Shown here piece by piece: positions 30,036 through 38,564 of a DNA stretch of 64,000 nt (its first letter is position 1; each line of letters opens with the position of its first letter). This DNA comes from Streptococcus suis (lineage in GTDB: Bacteria > Bacillota > Bacilli > Lactobacillales > Streptococcaceae), in contig NZ_POJD01000142.1 of NCBI RefSeq assembly GCF_002960445.1, positions 62,001-126,000 of the forward strand, written 5' to 3'. Under the pieces are notes generated by a model that worked only from the letters and a program-made list of their open reading frames with translations, searched no databases and was not told the origin of the DNA. A program made the position numbers and the translations under genes.

Positions 30036-30665
30036 CTGTTTGGTTAGATTGAGGCCGAATGGAACTAAATTTTCTTCTTTTTTCAAAATCCGTTGGATAT
30101 TTTCCTTGTGTCGAACGATGACAAAGAGCCCCAAAAAGACGATGATAATGGTAAAGAGCCAGTCGTAGCTAGGTAGGATAAATTTTAGTGCTGGAAATAG
30201 CAGAGCTCCTAAGATGGCTAAGGCTGCTGCCAAAACACTAGAGAAGGACACCATGGATGTCAAGTATAGTGAGCTGGCAAAGATTAGAATAAGATAGAGG
30301 CAGAATGTAGGTGCGACACCCAACAACATACCAGCAGATGTGGCAACAGCCTTACCGCCTTTGAATTGGGCAAAGATGGGGAAAGTATGTCCTAAAACAG
30401 CCATCAATCCAAAGACAATCGGAGAAATTCCTTGGGCATGAAAAATAATTGGGAGCAGTGCTGCCAAGGTTCCCTTGAGGAAATCAATCAGAAAGACGAC
30501 AGTGCCCGCCTTCTTACCGAGAATTCGGAAGGTATTGGTGGTTCCCGTATTGCCTGAACCATGCTCCCGGATATTGATCTTGAAAAAAGCCTGACCAATC
30601 CAAAGTCCTGATGGAATAGAACCTAATAAATATGCGACGAATAATAAAATAAGATTGACTAACAT
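30021..30665 (-). CDS. plsY: Glycerol-3-phosphate acyltransferase PlsY
   Basis: PlsY transfers acyl from acyl phosphate to glycerol 3-phosphate at the membrane, the first step of phospholipid synthesis. The 214-residue multi-helix protein shows the three family motifs: [28 protein letters not shown] and [12 protein letters not shown]. The ATG at 30665 was chosen because translation from the upstream in-frame ATG at 30704 would read through the -10 box. An extended -10 (TGCTATAAT) ends six bases before this ATG, so the message is probably leaderless. The last codons lie inside the terminator stem. Confidence 0.93.
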   Translation of the reverse strand: MLVNLILLFVAYLLGSIPSGLWIGQAFFKINIREHGSGNTGTTNTFRILGKKAGTVVFLIDFLKGTLAALLPIIFHAQGISPIVFGLMAVLGHTFPIFAQFKGGKAVATSAGMLLGVAPTFCLYLILIFASSLYLTSMVSFSSVLAAALAILGALLFPALKFILPSYDWLFTIIIVFLGLFVIVRHKENIQRILKKEENLVPFGLNLTKQKKRV

Positions 30666-30671
30666 GCTTCC

Positions 30672-30680
30672 ATTATAGCA
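30672..30680 (-). promoter_or_regulatory. Extended -10 promoter of plsY, six bases from the ATG
   Basis: On the minus strand TGCTATAAT is followed by GGAAGC and then the ATG. The geometry is identical to that before uvrC and the LysR gene at 375. Confidence 0.6.
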
Positions 30681-30748
30681 CAATTTCCTTTGAATTCTCC
30701 TCAAATGCGTTTTCTTAGCTGTTCCAGCCGAAAGTTAGCAGAAAAATT

Positions 30749-30777
30749 TTGCAAAAATGCTCAAAAACTTGTAATAT
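30749..30777 (+). promoter_or_regulatory. Promoter of parE
   Basis: TTGCAA (30749-30754), a 17-base spacer and TAATAT (30772-30777) lie about 30 bases before the parE start. Confidence 0.65.
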
Positions 30778-30806
30778 AGTAAGGATGACAAGTATGGAGG
30801 TCAGTT

Positions 30807-32756
30807 TTGACTAAGAAAGAGATTAACATAAATAATTATAATGACGATGCCATTCAGGTATTAGAAGGGCTAGATGCTGTTCGCAAACGCCCTGGTATGT
30901 ACATCGGCTCCACAGACGGAAATGGTCTGCACCACATGGTCTGGGAGATTGTCGATAATGCTGTCGACGAGGCCTTGTCTGGTTTCGGTGACCGAATTGA
31001 CGTGACCATTAACAAGGACGGTAGTCTGTCCGTTTCCGACCGTGGACGTGGAATGCCTGTCGGTATGCACGCAACAGGCAAGCCAACCGTTGAAGTTATC
31101 TTCACCGTTCTCCACGCAGGTGGTAAGTTCGGTCAAGGTGGCTACAAGACTTCAGGTGGTCTGCACGGGGTTGGTTCTTCGGTGGTCAATGCCCTGTCCA
31201 GTTGGTTGGAAGTGGAAATTACCCGTGACGGTGCTGTTTACAAGCAACGGTTTGAGCAGGGCGGAAAGCCAGTCACGACCCTAGAGAAGATTGGCACCGC
31301 TCCAAAATCAAAAACAGGTACAAAGGTTACCTTTATGCCTGATGATACCATCTTCTCGACGACGGATTTCAAGTTCAACACCATTGCCGAACGTTTGAAA
31401 GAATCAGCCTTCTTGCTCAAACAAGTCACTATGACCCTGACAGATGAGCGGACGGGTGAGCAGGAGGAGTACCACTACGAAAATGGTGTCCAGGACTTTG
31501 TATCCTACCTCAACGAAGACAAGGAAACCCTGACTCCAGTCCTCTATTTTGAAGGAGAAGATGCAGGTTTCCAGGTCAAAGTTGCCATGCAGTACAACGA
31601 TGGTTATTCAGATAACATCCTGTCCTTCGTTAACAACGTTCGGACCAAGGACGGCGGTACCCACGAAACAGGTCTTAAACTAGCCATTACCAAGGCCATG
31701 AACGACTATGCTCGTAAGACCAACTTGCTCAAGGAAAAGGACAAGAACTTGGAAGGCTCTGACTACCGTGAAGGTTTGTCTGCGGTCCTTTCTATCCTTG
31801 TGCCAGAAGAGCATTTGCAGTTTGAAGGGCAGACCAAGGACAAGTTGGGAAGCCCACTTGCTCGTCCTGTGGTGGACGGCATTGTGTCGGACAAGCTGAC
31901 TTTCTTCCTTTTGGAAAATGGGGAATTAGCTTCAAATCTAGTTCGTAAAGCCATTAAGGCGCGTGACGCCCGCGAGGCTGCGCGTAAGGCGCGTGACGAA
32001 TCCCGAAATGGTAAGAAAAACAAGAAGGACAAGGGTCTTTTGTCAGGGAAACTCACCCCAGCCCAGTCCAAAAATCCAGCTAAAAACGAACTCTATCTGG
32101 TCGAGGGAGATTCGGCCGGAGGCTCTGCCAAACAAGGCCGTGACCGCAAGTTCCAAGCCATTCTACCTTTGCGTGGTAAGGTTATCAATACCGCCAAGGC
32201 TAAAATGGCGGATATCCTCAAAAACGAAGAAATCAACACCATGATTTACACCATTGGTGCAGGTGTTGGTTCAGACTTTACGCTGGAAGATGTCAACTAT
32301 GACAAGATAATTATCATGACCGATGCGGATACGGATGGTGCTCACATTCAGACCCTCTTGTTGACCTTCTTCTATCGTTATATGCGACCATTGGTAGAAG
32401 CTGGTCGGGTTTACATTGCCCTTCCGCCGCTCTACAAGATGTCCAAAGGCAAGGGCAAGACAGAAAAGATTGCCTATGCTTGGTCTGATGGAGAATTAGA
32501 AGATCTCCGCAAGGATTTTGGCAAGGGCTTTATCCTTCAACGCTACAAGGGTCTTGGTGAGATGAATGCCGATCAGCTCTGGGAAACAACCATGAACCCT
32601 GAAACCCGTACCCTTATCCGTGTCACCATTGAAGACCTGGCCCGAGCTGAACGCCGTGTGTCCGTCCTCATGGGCGACAAGGTCGAGCCACGCCGCAAGT
32701 GGATTGAAGATAATGTCAAATTTACATTGGAAGAAGCGACTGCGTTTACTAAATAA
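30807..32756 (+). CDS. parE: DNA topoisomerase IV subunit B, TTG start
   Basis: ParE is the ATPase subunit of topoisomerase IV, which separates daughter chromosomes. The 649-residue protein has the GHKL ATPase site (EIVDNAVDEALSGF, GRGMPVG, GGLHGVGSSVVNAL), the transducer domain, and the TOPRIM region ELYLVEGDSAGGSAKQGRDR with MTDADTDGAHIQTLLLTFF. The start is TTG, six bases after GGAGG; the first internal ATG would cut into the ATP-binding fold. I saw no change in the EGDSAGG or PLRGKVIN quinolone-interaction segments. A Fic-domain gene follows after 23 bases. Confidence 0.96.
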   Translation: MTKKEININNYNDDAIQVLEGLDAVRKRPGMYIGSTDGNGLHHMVWEIVDNAVDEALSGFGDRIDVTINKDGSLSVSDRGRGMPVGMHATGKPTVEVIFTVLHAGGKFGQGGYKTSGGLHGVGSSVVNALSSWLEVEITRDGAVYKQRFEQGGKPVTTLEKIGTAPKSKTGTKVTFMPDDTIFSTTDFKFNTIAERLKESAFLLKQVTMTLTDERTGEQEEYHYENGVQDFVSYLNEDKETLTPVLYFEGEDAGFQVKVAMQYNDGYSDNILSFVNNVRTKDGGTHETGLKLAITKAMNDYARKTNLLKEKDKNLEGSDYREGLSAVLSILVPEEHLQFEGQTKDKLGSPLARPVVDGIVSDKLTFFLLENGELASNLVRKAIKARDAREAARKARDESRNGKKNKKDKGLLSGKLTPAQSKNPAKNELYLVEGDSAGGSAKQGRDRKFQAILPLRGKVINTAKAKMADILKNEEINTMIYTIGAGVGSDFTLEDVNYDKIIIMTDADTDGAHIQTLLLTFFYRYMRPLVEAGRVYIALPPLYKMSKGKGKTEKIAYAWSDGELEDLRKDFGKGFILQRYKGLGEMNADQLWETTMNPETRTLIRVTIEDLARAERRVSVLMGDKVEPRRKWIEDNVKFTLEEATAFTK

Positions 32757-32779
32757 TCTCAGGGAAGTTGAGGTGCCAT

Positions 32780-33382
32780 ATGGTTTTAGAAAATAAATTG
32801 GGGATTGAAAATTCGGCTGAATTAGCCCGTCTTGAAGAACAAATCAGTAAGAAAAAAGCAGCCAAACTATTTGAAACTGGTCAGTTATTCCAGATTGAAG
32901 TTGGAACCTTTGCAGGTTTGGCACACATTCATCAGGCTTTATTCGAGGATATTTACGACTTTGCAGGGAAAATTCGTGATGTCAACATTGCTAAGGATAA
33001 TTTTCAATTCGCTCCCCGGATTTTTCTGGAGCAGTCTTTGGCCTATATTGACAAGCTACCTCATGAAAACTTTGACGAAATCGTTGAAAAATATGCGGAT
33101 ATGAACATTGCACATCCATTCCGAGAAGGAAATGGACGCAGTATGCGTATCTGGTTGGATTGTATGTTTCGGGCTAGTTTGGGCAAGGTCATTGATTGGA
33201 ATAACATTGATAAAGACGAGTATTTCAATGCCATGATTAGAAGCCATGTGTCAACAGGTGAACTCAAATACCTCTTGCTACATTCTTTGACTGACGATCT
33301 TGGTCAGGCTACTTATTTCAAAGGTATCGACCATTCTTATTTCTATGAGGGTTACAACCTCTATCGGACAGAGGATTTGTAA
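32780..33382 (+). CDS. fic: Fic-domain protein AMP-transferase, class III with C-terminal inhibitory motif
   Basis: Fic enzymes move AMP from ATP onto a protein hydroxyl group. The 200-residue protein has an intact catalytic motif HPFREGNGR with His112. Its C-terminus carries SYFYEG (Ser186-Glu190-Gly191), matching the autoinhibitory (S/T)xxxE(G/N) motif. Placement at the C-terminus makes it class III, like Neisseria NmFic and Enterococcus EfFic, whose glutamate also supports removal of AMP. The ATG at 32780 follows GAGGTG; the TTG at 32768 is rejected. It lies between parE and parC. Known FicT toxins of another class modify GyrB and ParE, so ParE is an obvious candidate target, but that is inference. 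Confidence 0.9.
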   Translation: MVLENKLGIENSAELARLEEQISKKKAAKLFETGQLFQIEVGTFAGLAHIHQALFEDIYDFAGKIRDVNIAKDNFQFAPRIFLEQSLAYIDKLPHENFDEIVEKYADMNIAHPFREGNGRSMRIWLDCMFRASLGKVIDWNNIDKDEYFNAMIRSHVSTGELKYLLLHSLTDDLGQATYFKGIDHSYFYEGYNLYRTEDL

Positions 33383-33414
33383 TTCTAGCACAAGCAAACT
33401 ATGTGAGGTGTTTT

Positions 33415-33918
33415 ATGCCACTAAGAGTAAAATTAACTGACCGTTTTCAAAAACAGCTGACTGAATGGGCTCGAAAGCGCAAGCCATTTAAAAACAAACA
33501 GGAATTAGAAGAAAAGTTTGACCAGGCGCTTGAAACTTGGAAATCCTCCAAGACTAGAGAACGGGCAGAGGCCTTGTTGTCTGATCAAGGGAAATTGGAA
33601 CATTTTCTGCAAAATATAGAGAAGAAATTGGCACGACTTCCATTTGGCGGGGACAAGTTTTCAGCCATTCCAGGAATGATTTCCATGGTTAGAAGCTATG
33701 TTAAGCGAGAATATACAGCCTTACCAAAAGGAGCTATTTTAGCTACAATCGGTGCCTTAATCTACTTTTTTAGCCCACTGGATGCTCTGCCTGATTTCCT
33801 ATTCGGACCTGGTTTGTTGGATGATGCCTTTGTCCTTAATGCCTGCCTCAAATTAGTTAAGTCTGATGTGGATGATTTCAGAAACTGGCAAGCAAGTCAG
33901 TGGAAGGTGGAAAAGTAG
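33415..33918 (+). CDS. DUF1232 (YkvA-like) membrane protein
   Basis: The 167-residue protein has a charged helical N-terminal half (FKNKQELEEKFDQALETW) and a C-terminal DUF1232 domain with a single hydrophobic segment GAILATIGALIYFFSPLDAL and the family motif SPLDALPDF. Function is unknown; members are predicted inner-membrane proteins. The ATG at 33415 follows GAGGTG. It sits 32 bases after fic and 27 before the RelA/SpoT-like gene, so the three are probably transcribed together with parE. Confidence 0.82.
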   Translation: MPLRVKLTDRFQKQLTEWARKRKPFKNKQELEEKFDQALETWKSSKTRERAEALLSDQGKLEHFLQNIEKKLARLPFGGDKFSAIPGMISMVRSYVKREYTALPKGAILATIGALIYFFSPLDALPDFLFGPGLLDDAFVLNACLKLVKSDVDDFRNWQASQWKVEK

Positions 33919-33945
33919 CTCTGCTATTTTACGAGGAGAAAGAAG

Positions 33946-34506
33946 ATGTTAGAGAAAGTTGAACGATTAATAAGTGAAATTAACCGCATTCATCTTGAGT
34001 ATTCACAGGATTATTTTGAAACAGGAAAAGTTGAGAAAATCAATCTCAAGCATACATTTGCCAAGGTGCCTACCCAGCCTATTCTGACCTATCGGCTCAA
34101 CTTACACGAGGCTATCAATGACTATTTGATGCGTGCTGATGTGAAGGACATTACCTATTTTTATCGTGTCAAAACATCGGAATCCATTTTGGATAAGATT
34201 GAGCGTTTTAAAGAGAGAAGCGAGGGATATCCTGTCAACTCCATTCTCAATGATATTTTCGGTGCTCGTATGATTTTGACTTCTGAGGAAATCGCGGAGG
34301 TCATGGAGCGTCTGGATGACTGGCAGGAAAAATATGGACTGAAAAACTGGTACCTGCGAGATAAGGACGGCTATGTCGGCATTCATATCTATTTCAAAAA
34401 TAAGAGTAATTTCTACTACCCGTGGGAATTGCAACTGTGGGATGAAAAAGATGTCGAAGGCAATATTGCCAGTCATATCAAGTATAAACGGAAGTTTGTG
34501 GGGTAA
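33946..34506 (+). CDS. Short RelA/SpoT-type (p)ppGpp synthetase-like protein
   Basis: The 186-residue protein carries a stand-alone RelA/SpoT nucleotidyltransferase domain without hydrolase or TGS regions. Seen are YRVKTSESILDKIERF (Arg74, Lys76, Ser80, Lys84), the metal-site NDIFGARMIL (Asp103, Arg108), the substrate loop DGYVGIHIYF (Tyr143, His147) and the catalytic WELQLW (Glu161, Gln163). It could make (p)ppGpp or a related alarmone, or pyrophosphorylate another target as toxic small synthetases do. It is shorter than typical RelQ/RelP by eye. GAGGAGAAAGAAG precedes the ATG. parC follows after a structured gap. Confidence 0.8.
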   Translation: MLEKVERLISEINRIHLEYSQDYFETGKVEKINLKHTFAKVPTQPILTYRLNLHEAINDYLMRADVKDITYFYRVKTSESILDKIERFKERSEGYPVNSILNDIFGARMILTSEEIAEVMERLDDWQEKYGLKNWYLRDKDGYVGIHIYFKNKSNFYYPWELQLWDEKDVEGNIASHIKYKRKFVG

Positions 34507-34595
34507 GTCAAATTAAATTTTTCTCTTATGCAAACAAAGTGAAAGAAAGGAATGTTCGGTTGCTAGAAACAACTGAACACGCCCTAAAGACTGTG

Positions 34596-34652
34596 TCAAA
34601 AAGATAAATCGTCTAGAAAATCAGGATTTTCTGCCGATTTCCTATTTTGACT
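34596..34652 (+). promoter_or_regulatory. Extended stem-loop upstream of parC
   Basis: Nested inverted repeats: GTCAAAA with TTTTGAC, AAATCG with CGATTT, and AGAAAATC with GATTTTCT in the centre. There is no T run, so it is not a clear terminator. It may stabilise or regulate the parC message. The parC start lacks an evident ribosome-binding site. Confidence 0.5.
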
Positions 34653-34682
34653 TTGTCTTTTACGGGCTTTGTATCTTAATTT

Positions 34683-37136
34683 ATGTCTAACATTCAAAAC
34701 ATGTCCCTTGAGGACATCATGGGAGAGCGTTTTGGTCGCTACTCCAAATACATTATTCAGGAGCGGGCTCTTCCGGATATTCGTGACGGTTTGAAGCCTG
34801 TACAACGTCGGATTCTTTATTCTATGAATAAAGACGGCAACACCTTTGACAAGGGCTATCGTAAGTCTGCCAAGTCAGTCGGTAATATCATGGGGAATTT
34901 CCACCCGCACGGTGATTACTCTATTTATGATGCCATGGTCCGCATGAGTCAGGACTGGAAAAACCGCGAGATTTTGGTGGAGATGCATGGAAATAACGGT
35001 TCCATGGACGGCGATCCGCCTGCGGCTATGCGTTACACCGAGGCTCGTCTATCGGAAATGGCTGGCTATCTCTTGGCTGACATCGAGAAAAAGACGGTGC
35101 CATTTGCTTGGAACTTTGACGATACGGAAAAAGAACCCACTGTCCTACCAGCTGCCTTCCCTAATCTATTGGTTAATGGAGCGACAGGAATTTCAGCTGG
35201 GTACGCGACTGACATCCCGCCACATAATTTGGCTGAGGTCATTGATGCTGTTGTCTATATGATTGACCATCCGACTGCGAAGTTAGAAAAGTTGATGGAG
35301 TTCTTGCCTGGACCAGACTTCCCAACGGGTGCTATTATCCAAGGGGCTGACGAAATCAAGAAGGCCTATGAAACTGGTAAGGGCCGTGTCGTTGTCCGTA
35401 GCCGTTGTGAAATCGAGCAACTCAAGGCTGGCAAGAAACAGATTGTCATTACCGAGATTCCTTACGAGGTCAACAAGGCTGTTCTAGTCAAAAAGATTGA
35501 CGACGTTCGTGTTAACAACAAGGTACCTGGAATTGCGGAAGTACGTGATGAGTCAGACCGGACAGGTCTGCGGATTGCCATTGAACTGAAAAAAGACAGC
35601 GATGAGCAAACTATTCTCAACTATCTGTACAAATACACCGATCTGCAAATCAATTACAACTTCAACATGGTGGCCATTGATAACTTCACACCACGTCAGG
35701 TTGGCTTGCAGAAGATTCTGTCTAGCTATATTGCCCACCGTCGTGAGATTATCATTGCCCGTTCTAAGTTTGACAAGGAAAAGGCAGAAAAACGCCTCCA
35801 TATCGTAGAGGGATTGATTCGTGTCATTTCCATTTTGGATGAAGTGATTGCCCTTATCCGTGCTTCTGAAAATAAGGCAGACGCCAAGGAAAACTTGAAA
35901 ATCAGCTACGATTTCAGCGAGGAACAGGCAGAGGCTATCGTGACCTTGCAACTTTATCGCTTGACCAACACCGATATTGTGACCTTAGAAAACGAAGAAG
36001 CAGCCCTCCGTGAGCAGATTCAGACATTGGCAGCCATTATCGGAGATGAGCGGACTATGTTTAATCTCATGAAGAAAGAACTGCGTGAGGTCAAAAAGCA
36101 GTTTGGCAACCCTCGTTTGAGTGAATTACAAGATCAAGCAGAGACCATTGAAATTGATACTGCCAGCTTGATTGTGGAGGAAGAAACCTTTGTCAGCGTG
36201 ACTAAGGCAGGTTACATCAAACGGACCAGTCCGCGTTCTTTCAATGCCTCAACGCTTGAAGAAATGGGCAAACGGGATGACGACCAGTTGATTTTCTTAC
36301 AGAATGCCAAGACAACCCAGCACCTTTTGCTCTTTACCAATCTTGGAAATGTCATCTACCGACCTGTCCATGAGTTGACAGATATTCGTTGGAAGGATAT
36401 TGGTGAACACCTGAGCCAAACTCTTATGAACTTTGATACCAATGAAGAAATTATCTTCGCTGAATTGGTGGAGAATTTTGATGAGGGAACTTATTTCGCG
36501 GTGACCAAATACGGTCAAATCAAGCGTGTGGAGCGGAAGGAGTTTACTCCATGGCGGACTTACAAGTCCAAGTCAACCAAGTATGCCAAACTTAAAGATG
36601 CGAATGATGTGGTCATTACTGTATCGCCTGTAGTCTTGGATGACATCATGCTCATGACAGAAAAGGGCTACGCTCTGCGATTTAACATCGAGGAAGTGCC
36701 AATTATCGGTGCCAAGGCGGCCGGTGTCAAGGCGGTCAACCTCAAGGATGGGGATGTGGTGGCTGCGGCCTTTATCAGCAACACCAGCTCCGTCTATCTC
36801 CTGACCCAGCGTGGTAGTTTGAAGCGGATGGCGACAGAGGAAATCCCTGTGACCAGCCGTGCCAAGCGTGGTTTGCAGGTGCTTCGCGAACTCAAGGCTA
36901 AGCCTCACCGTGTCTTTGCGGCTGGTCCAGTCTTGACGGACCAGGGGGATTTTGACCTCTTTAGTACGACAAATGAAGATGAAACGATCAGTCAAGTGCT
37001 TCATGTGCAGTCCAAAACGGGCAAACTCTATGAGGTTGATGTGACGCAGCTTAACCTGTCTGAACGCACCAGCAACGGCAGCTTCATTTCGGATACCATT
37101 TCTGATGAGGAAGTGTTTAGGGCTTGGATTGATTAG
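34683..37136 (+). CDS. parC: DNA topoisomerase IV subunit A, with Tyr79 in the quinolone-resistance region
   Basis: ParC holds the DNA-cleaving tyrosine of topoisomerase IV. The 817-residue protein has the winged-helix domain ([20 protein letters not shown]), the active-site segment [11 protein letters not shown], and a C-terminal beta-pinwheel. The QRDR reads [12 protein letters not shown]: position 79 is Tyr (codon TAC, 34917-34919), where susceptible streptococci have Ser. Asp83 is unchanged. S79Y and S79F are established first-step fluoroquinolone-resistance changes. A stem-loop and no clear ribosome-binding site precede the start; TATCTT lies five bases before the ATG. Confidence 0.96.
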   Translation: MSNIQNMSLEDIMGERFGRYSKYIIQERALPDIRDGLKPVQRRILYSMNKDGNTFDKGYRKSAKSVGNIMGNFHPHGDYSIYDAMVRMSQDWKNREILVEMHGNNGSMDGDPPAAMRYTEARLSEMAGYLLADIEKKTVPFAWNFDDTEKEPTVLPAAFPNLLVNGATGISAGYATDIPPHNLAEVIDAVVYMIDHPTAKLEKLMEFLPGPDFPTGAIIQGADEIKKAYETGKGRVVVRSRCEIEQLKAGKKQIVITEIPYEVNKAVLVKKIDDVRVNNKVPGIAEVRDESDRTGLRIAIELKKDSDEQTILNYLYKYTDLQINYNFNMVAIDNFTPRQVGLQKILSSYIAHRREIIIARSKFDKEKAEKRLHIVEGLIRVISILDEVIALIRASENKADAKENLKISYDFSEEQAEAIVTLQLYRLTNTDIVTLENEEAALREQIQTLAAIIGDERTMFNLMKKELREVKKQFGNPRLSELQDQAETIEIDTASLIVEEETFVSVTKAGYIKRTSPRSFNASTLEEMGKRDDDQLIFLQNAKTTQHLLLFTNLGNVIYRPVHELTDIRWKDIGEHLSQTLMNFDTNEEIIFAELVENFDEGTYFAVTKYGQIKRVERKEFTPWRTYKSKSTKYAKLKDANDVVITVSPVVLDDIMLMTEKGYALRFNIEEVPIIGAKAAGVKAVNLKDGDVVAAAFISNTSSVYLLTQRGSLKRMATEEIPVTSRAKRGLQVLRELKAKPHRVFAAGPVLTDQGDFDLFSTTNEDETISQVLHVQSKTGKLYEVDVTQLNLSERTSNGSFISDTISDEEVFRAWID

Positions 37137-37145
37137 GTATTTAGA

Positions 37146-37256
37146 ATGAAAAAGAAATTCCTTATTTTGTTCACTATTTTAGTACTGATAGTCCTTGCCA
37201 TGAAAGTCTTTCCTACCTTTGAGGAATGGCTTCACCAGCTGATTGGTTGGTACTAA
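37146..37256 (+). CDS. Tiny membrane protein after parC
   Basis: A 36-codon frame, MKKKFLILFTILVLIVLAMK then VFPTFEEWLHQLIGWY, lies nine bases past the parC stop. It has a Lys-rich start, one membrane helix and an amphipathic, Trp-containing tail. TTAGG overlapping the parC stop may serve as its ribosome-binding site. A strong terminator follows at once, which supports a real last gene of the operon. No family is recognised. Confidence 0.6.
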   Translation: MKKKFLILFTILVLIVLAMKVFPTFEEWLHQLIGWY

Positions 37257-37267
37257 CGGATATAGAA

Positions 37268-37293
37268 CGAACCCGCTCCGGCGGGTTTTTTCT
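37268..37293 (+). terminator. Terminator of the parE-parC region
   Basis: CCCGC, a TCCG loop and GCGGG are followed by TTTTTT. Confidence 0.88.
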
Positions 37294-37320
37294 AATGTTG
37301 CAAAATATTCTGAATTTTTC

Positions 37321-37349
37321 TTGTAAATCACTTTCAAAAGTAGTAAAAT
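37321..37349 (+). promoter_or_regulatory. Promoter of ilvE
   Basis: TTGTAA, a 17-base spacer and TAAAAT lie 27 bases before the ilvE start. Confidence 0.6.
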
Positions 37350-37376
37350 AATAAAAAATACCTTTGGAGAAACTAT

Positions 37377-38399
37377 ATGACAGTAAACATCGACTGGGAA
37401 AACCTTGGTTTTGCCTACATGAAACTACCTTACCGCTTCATCGCTCATTTCAAAGATGGTCAGTGGTCTGAGGGGCAGTTGACAGAAGATGCGAACCTGC
37501 ACATTTCAGAAAGCTCACCAGCCCTCCACTACGGCCAGCAGGCCTTTGAAGGCCTCAAGGCCTATCGCACCAAGGAGGGAAAACTCCAACTCTTCCGTCC
37601 TGACCAAAATGCCGAGCGTCTGCAGCGCACAGCTGACCGCTTGCTCATGGAGCCTGTTCCGACTGAACTATTCATCAAGGCTTGTAAAGAAGTGGTCAAA
37701 GCCAATGCAGACTACGTTCCTCCCTATGGAACTGGTGGCACCCTCTATCTTCGCCCGCTCCTCATTGGTGTCGGCGACATCATCGGCGTCAAACCTGCGG
37801 AAGAGTACATTTTCACAGTTTTTGCCATGCCAGTTGGCAACTACTTCAAGGGCGGTCTTGCTCCGACCAACTTCCTCATTCAGGACAAGTACGACCGTGC
37901 GGCACCAAATGGAACAGGGGCAGCCAAGGTTGGTGGTAACTACGCGGCATCACTGTTGCCGGGCCAATATGCCAAAAAGCAGGGCTTCTCAGACGTGATT
38001 TACCTGGACCCAGCTACCCACACCAAGATTGAGGAAGTCGGCTCAGCAAACTTTTTTGGGATTACAGCCAATAACGAGTTTGTCACACCAATTTCACCAT
38101 CAATCTTGCCTTCTATTACCAAGTATTCTCTCTTGTATCTAGCAGAGCATCGTCTGGGGATGAAGGCAGTGGAGCGAGAAGTCCTTGTCGAAGAATTAGA
38201 CCAGTTTGTAGAAGCAGGAGCCTGCGGTACGGCAGCTGTAATTTCTCCAATCGGTGGTGTCCAAATCGCAGACAAACTCCATGTTTTCCATAGCGAAACA
38301 GAAGTGGGGCCAGTTACCCGCAAACTCTATGAAGAATTAACAGGCATCCAGTTCGGTGACATCGAAGCACCAGATGGATGGATTGTTGAAGTGGAATAA
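37377..38399 (+). CDS. ilvE: Branched-chain amino acid aminotransferase
   Basis: IlvE interconverts leucine, isoleucine and valine with their keto acids using PLP. The 340-residue protein is of the fold-type IV, BCAT-like long form. It has LHYGQQAFEGLKAYR near residue 49 and NGTGAAKVGGNYAASL around the PLP-lysine (Lys197 region), followed by EEVGSANFFGI and GTAAVISPIGGV. Length is normal. TTTGGAG precedes the start. It is monocistronic between two terminators. The parC-ilvE order is shared with pneumococcus as I recall. Confidence 0.95.
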   Translation: MTVNIDWENLGFAYMKLPYRFIAHFKDGQWSEGQLTEDANLHISESSPALHYGQQAFEGLKAYRTKEGKLQLFRPDQNAERLQRTADRLLMEPVPTELFIKACKEVVKANADYVPPYGTGGTLYLRPLLIGVGDIIGVKPAEEYIFTVFAMPVGNYFKGGLAPTNFLIQDKYDRAAPNGTGAAKVGGNYAASLLPGQYAKKQGFSDVIYLDPATHTKIEEVGSANFFGITANNEFVTPISPSILPSITKYSLLYLAEHRLGMKAVEREVLVEELDQFVEAGACGTAAVISPIGGVQIADKLHVFHSETEVGPVTRKLYEELTGIQFGDIEAPDGWIVEVE

Positions 38400-38403
38400 C
38401 ATT

Positions 38404-38441
38404 TTCTCCTATTCAGTTAGAACTGGGTAGGAGTATTTTTA
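38404..38441 (+). terminator. Terminator after ilvE
   Basis: CTCCTATTCAGTT and AACTGGGTAGGAG form a long stem with small mismatches, followed by TATTTTT. Confidence 0.8.
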
Positions 38442-38507
38442 TGCAATGCATCACAAGGAATAATTTTTAGATCTACTGCTCTTTTGCACACTTTTTAGCA
38501 ATAAATT

Positions 38508-38516
38508 TGTTATAAT
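38508..38516 (+). promoter_or_regulatory. Extended -10 promoter of the polysaccharide locus
   Basis: TTGTTATAAT contains TGTTATAAT (TGnTATAAT). It begins a leader of about 40 bases before the chain-length gene; no clear -35 is seen at 17 bases. Confidence 0.55.
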
Positions 38517-38564
38517 GGTAGGGATTAAAGATATATTCCTTACACTTAGAAAGGTAAAAGATGT

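Noticed and set aside
30854-31136. Minus-strand frames inside parE (also 31763-32071)
   Set aside because: Codon-bias shadows of parE without start signals.
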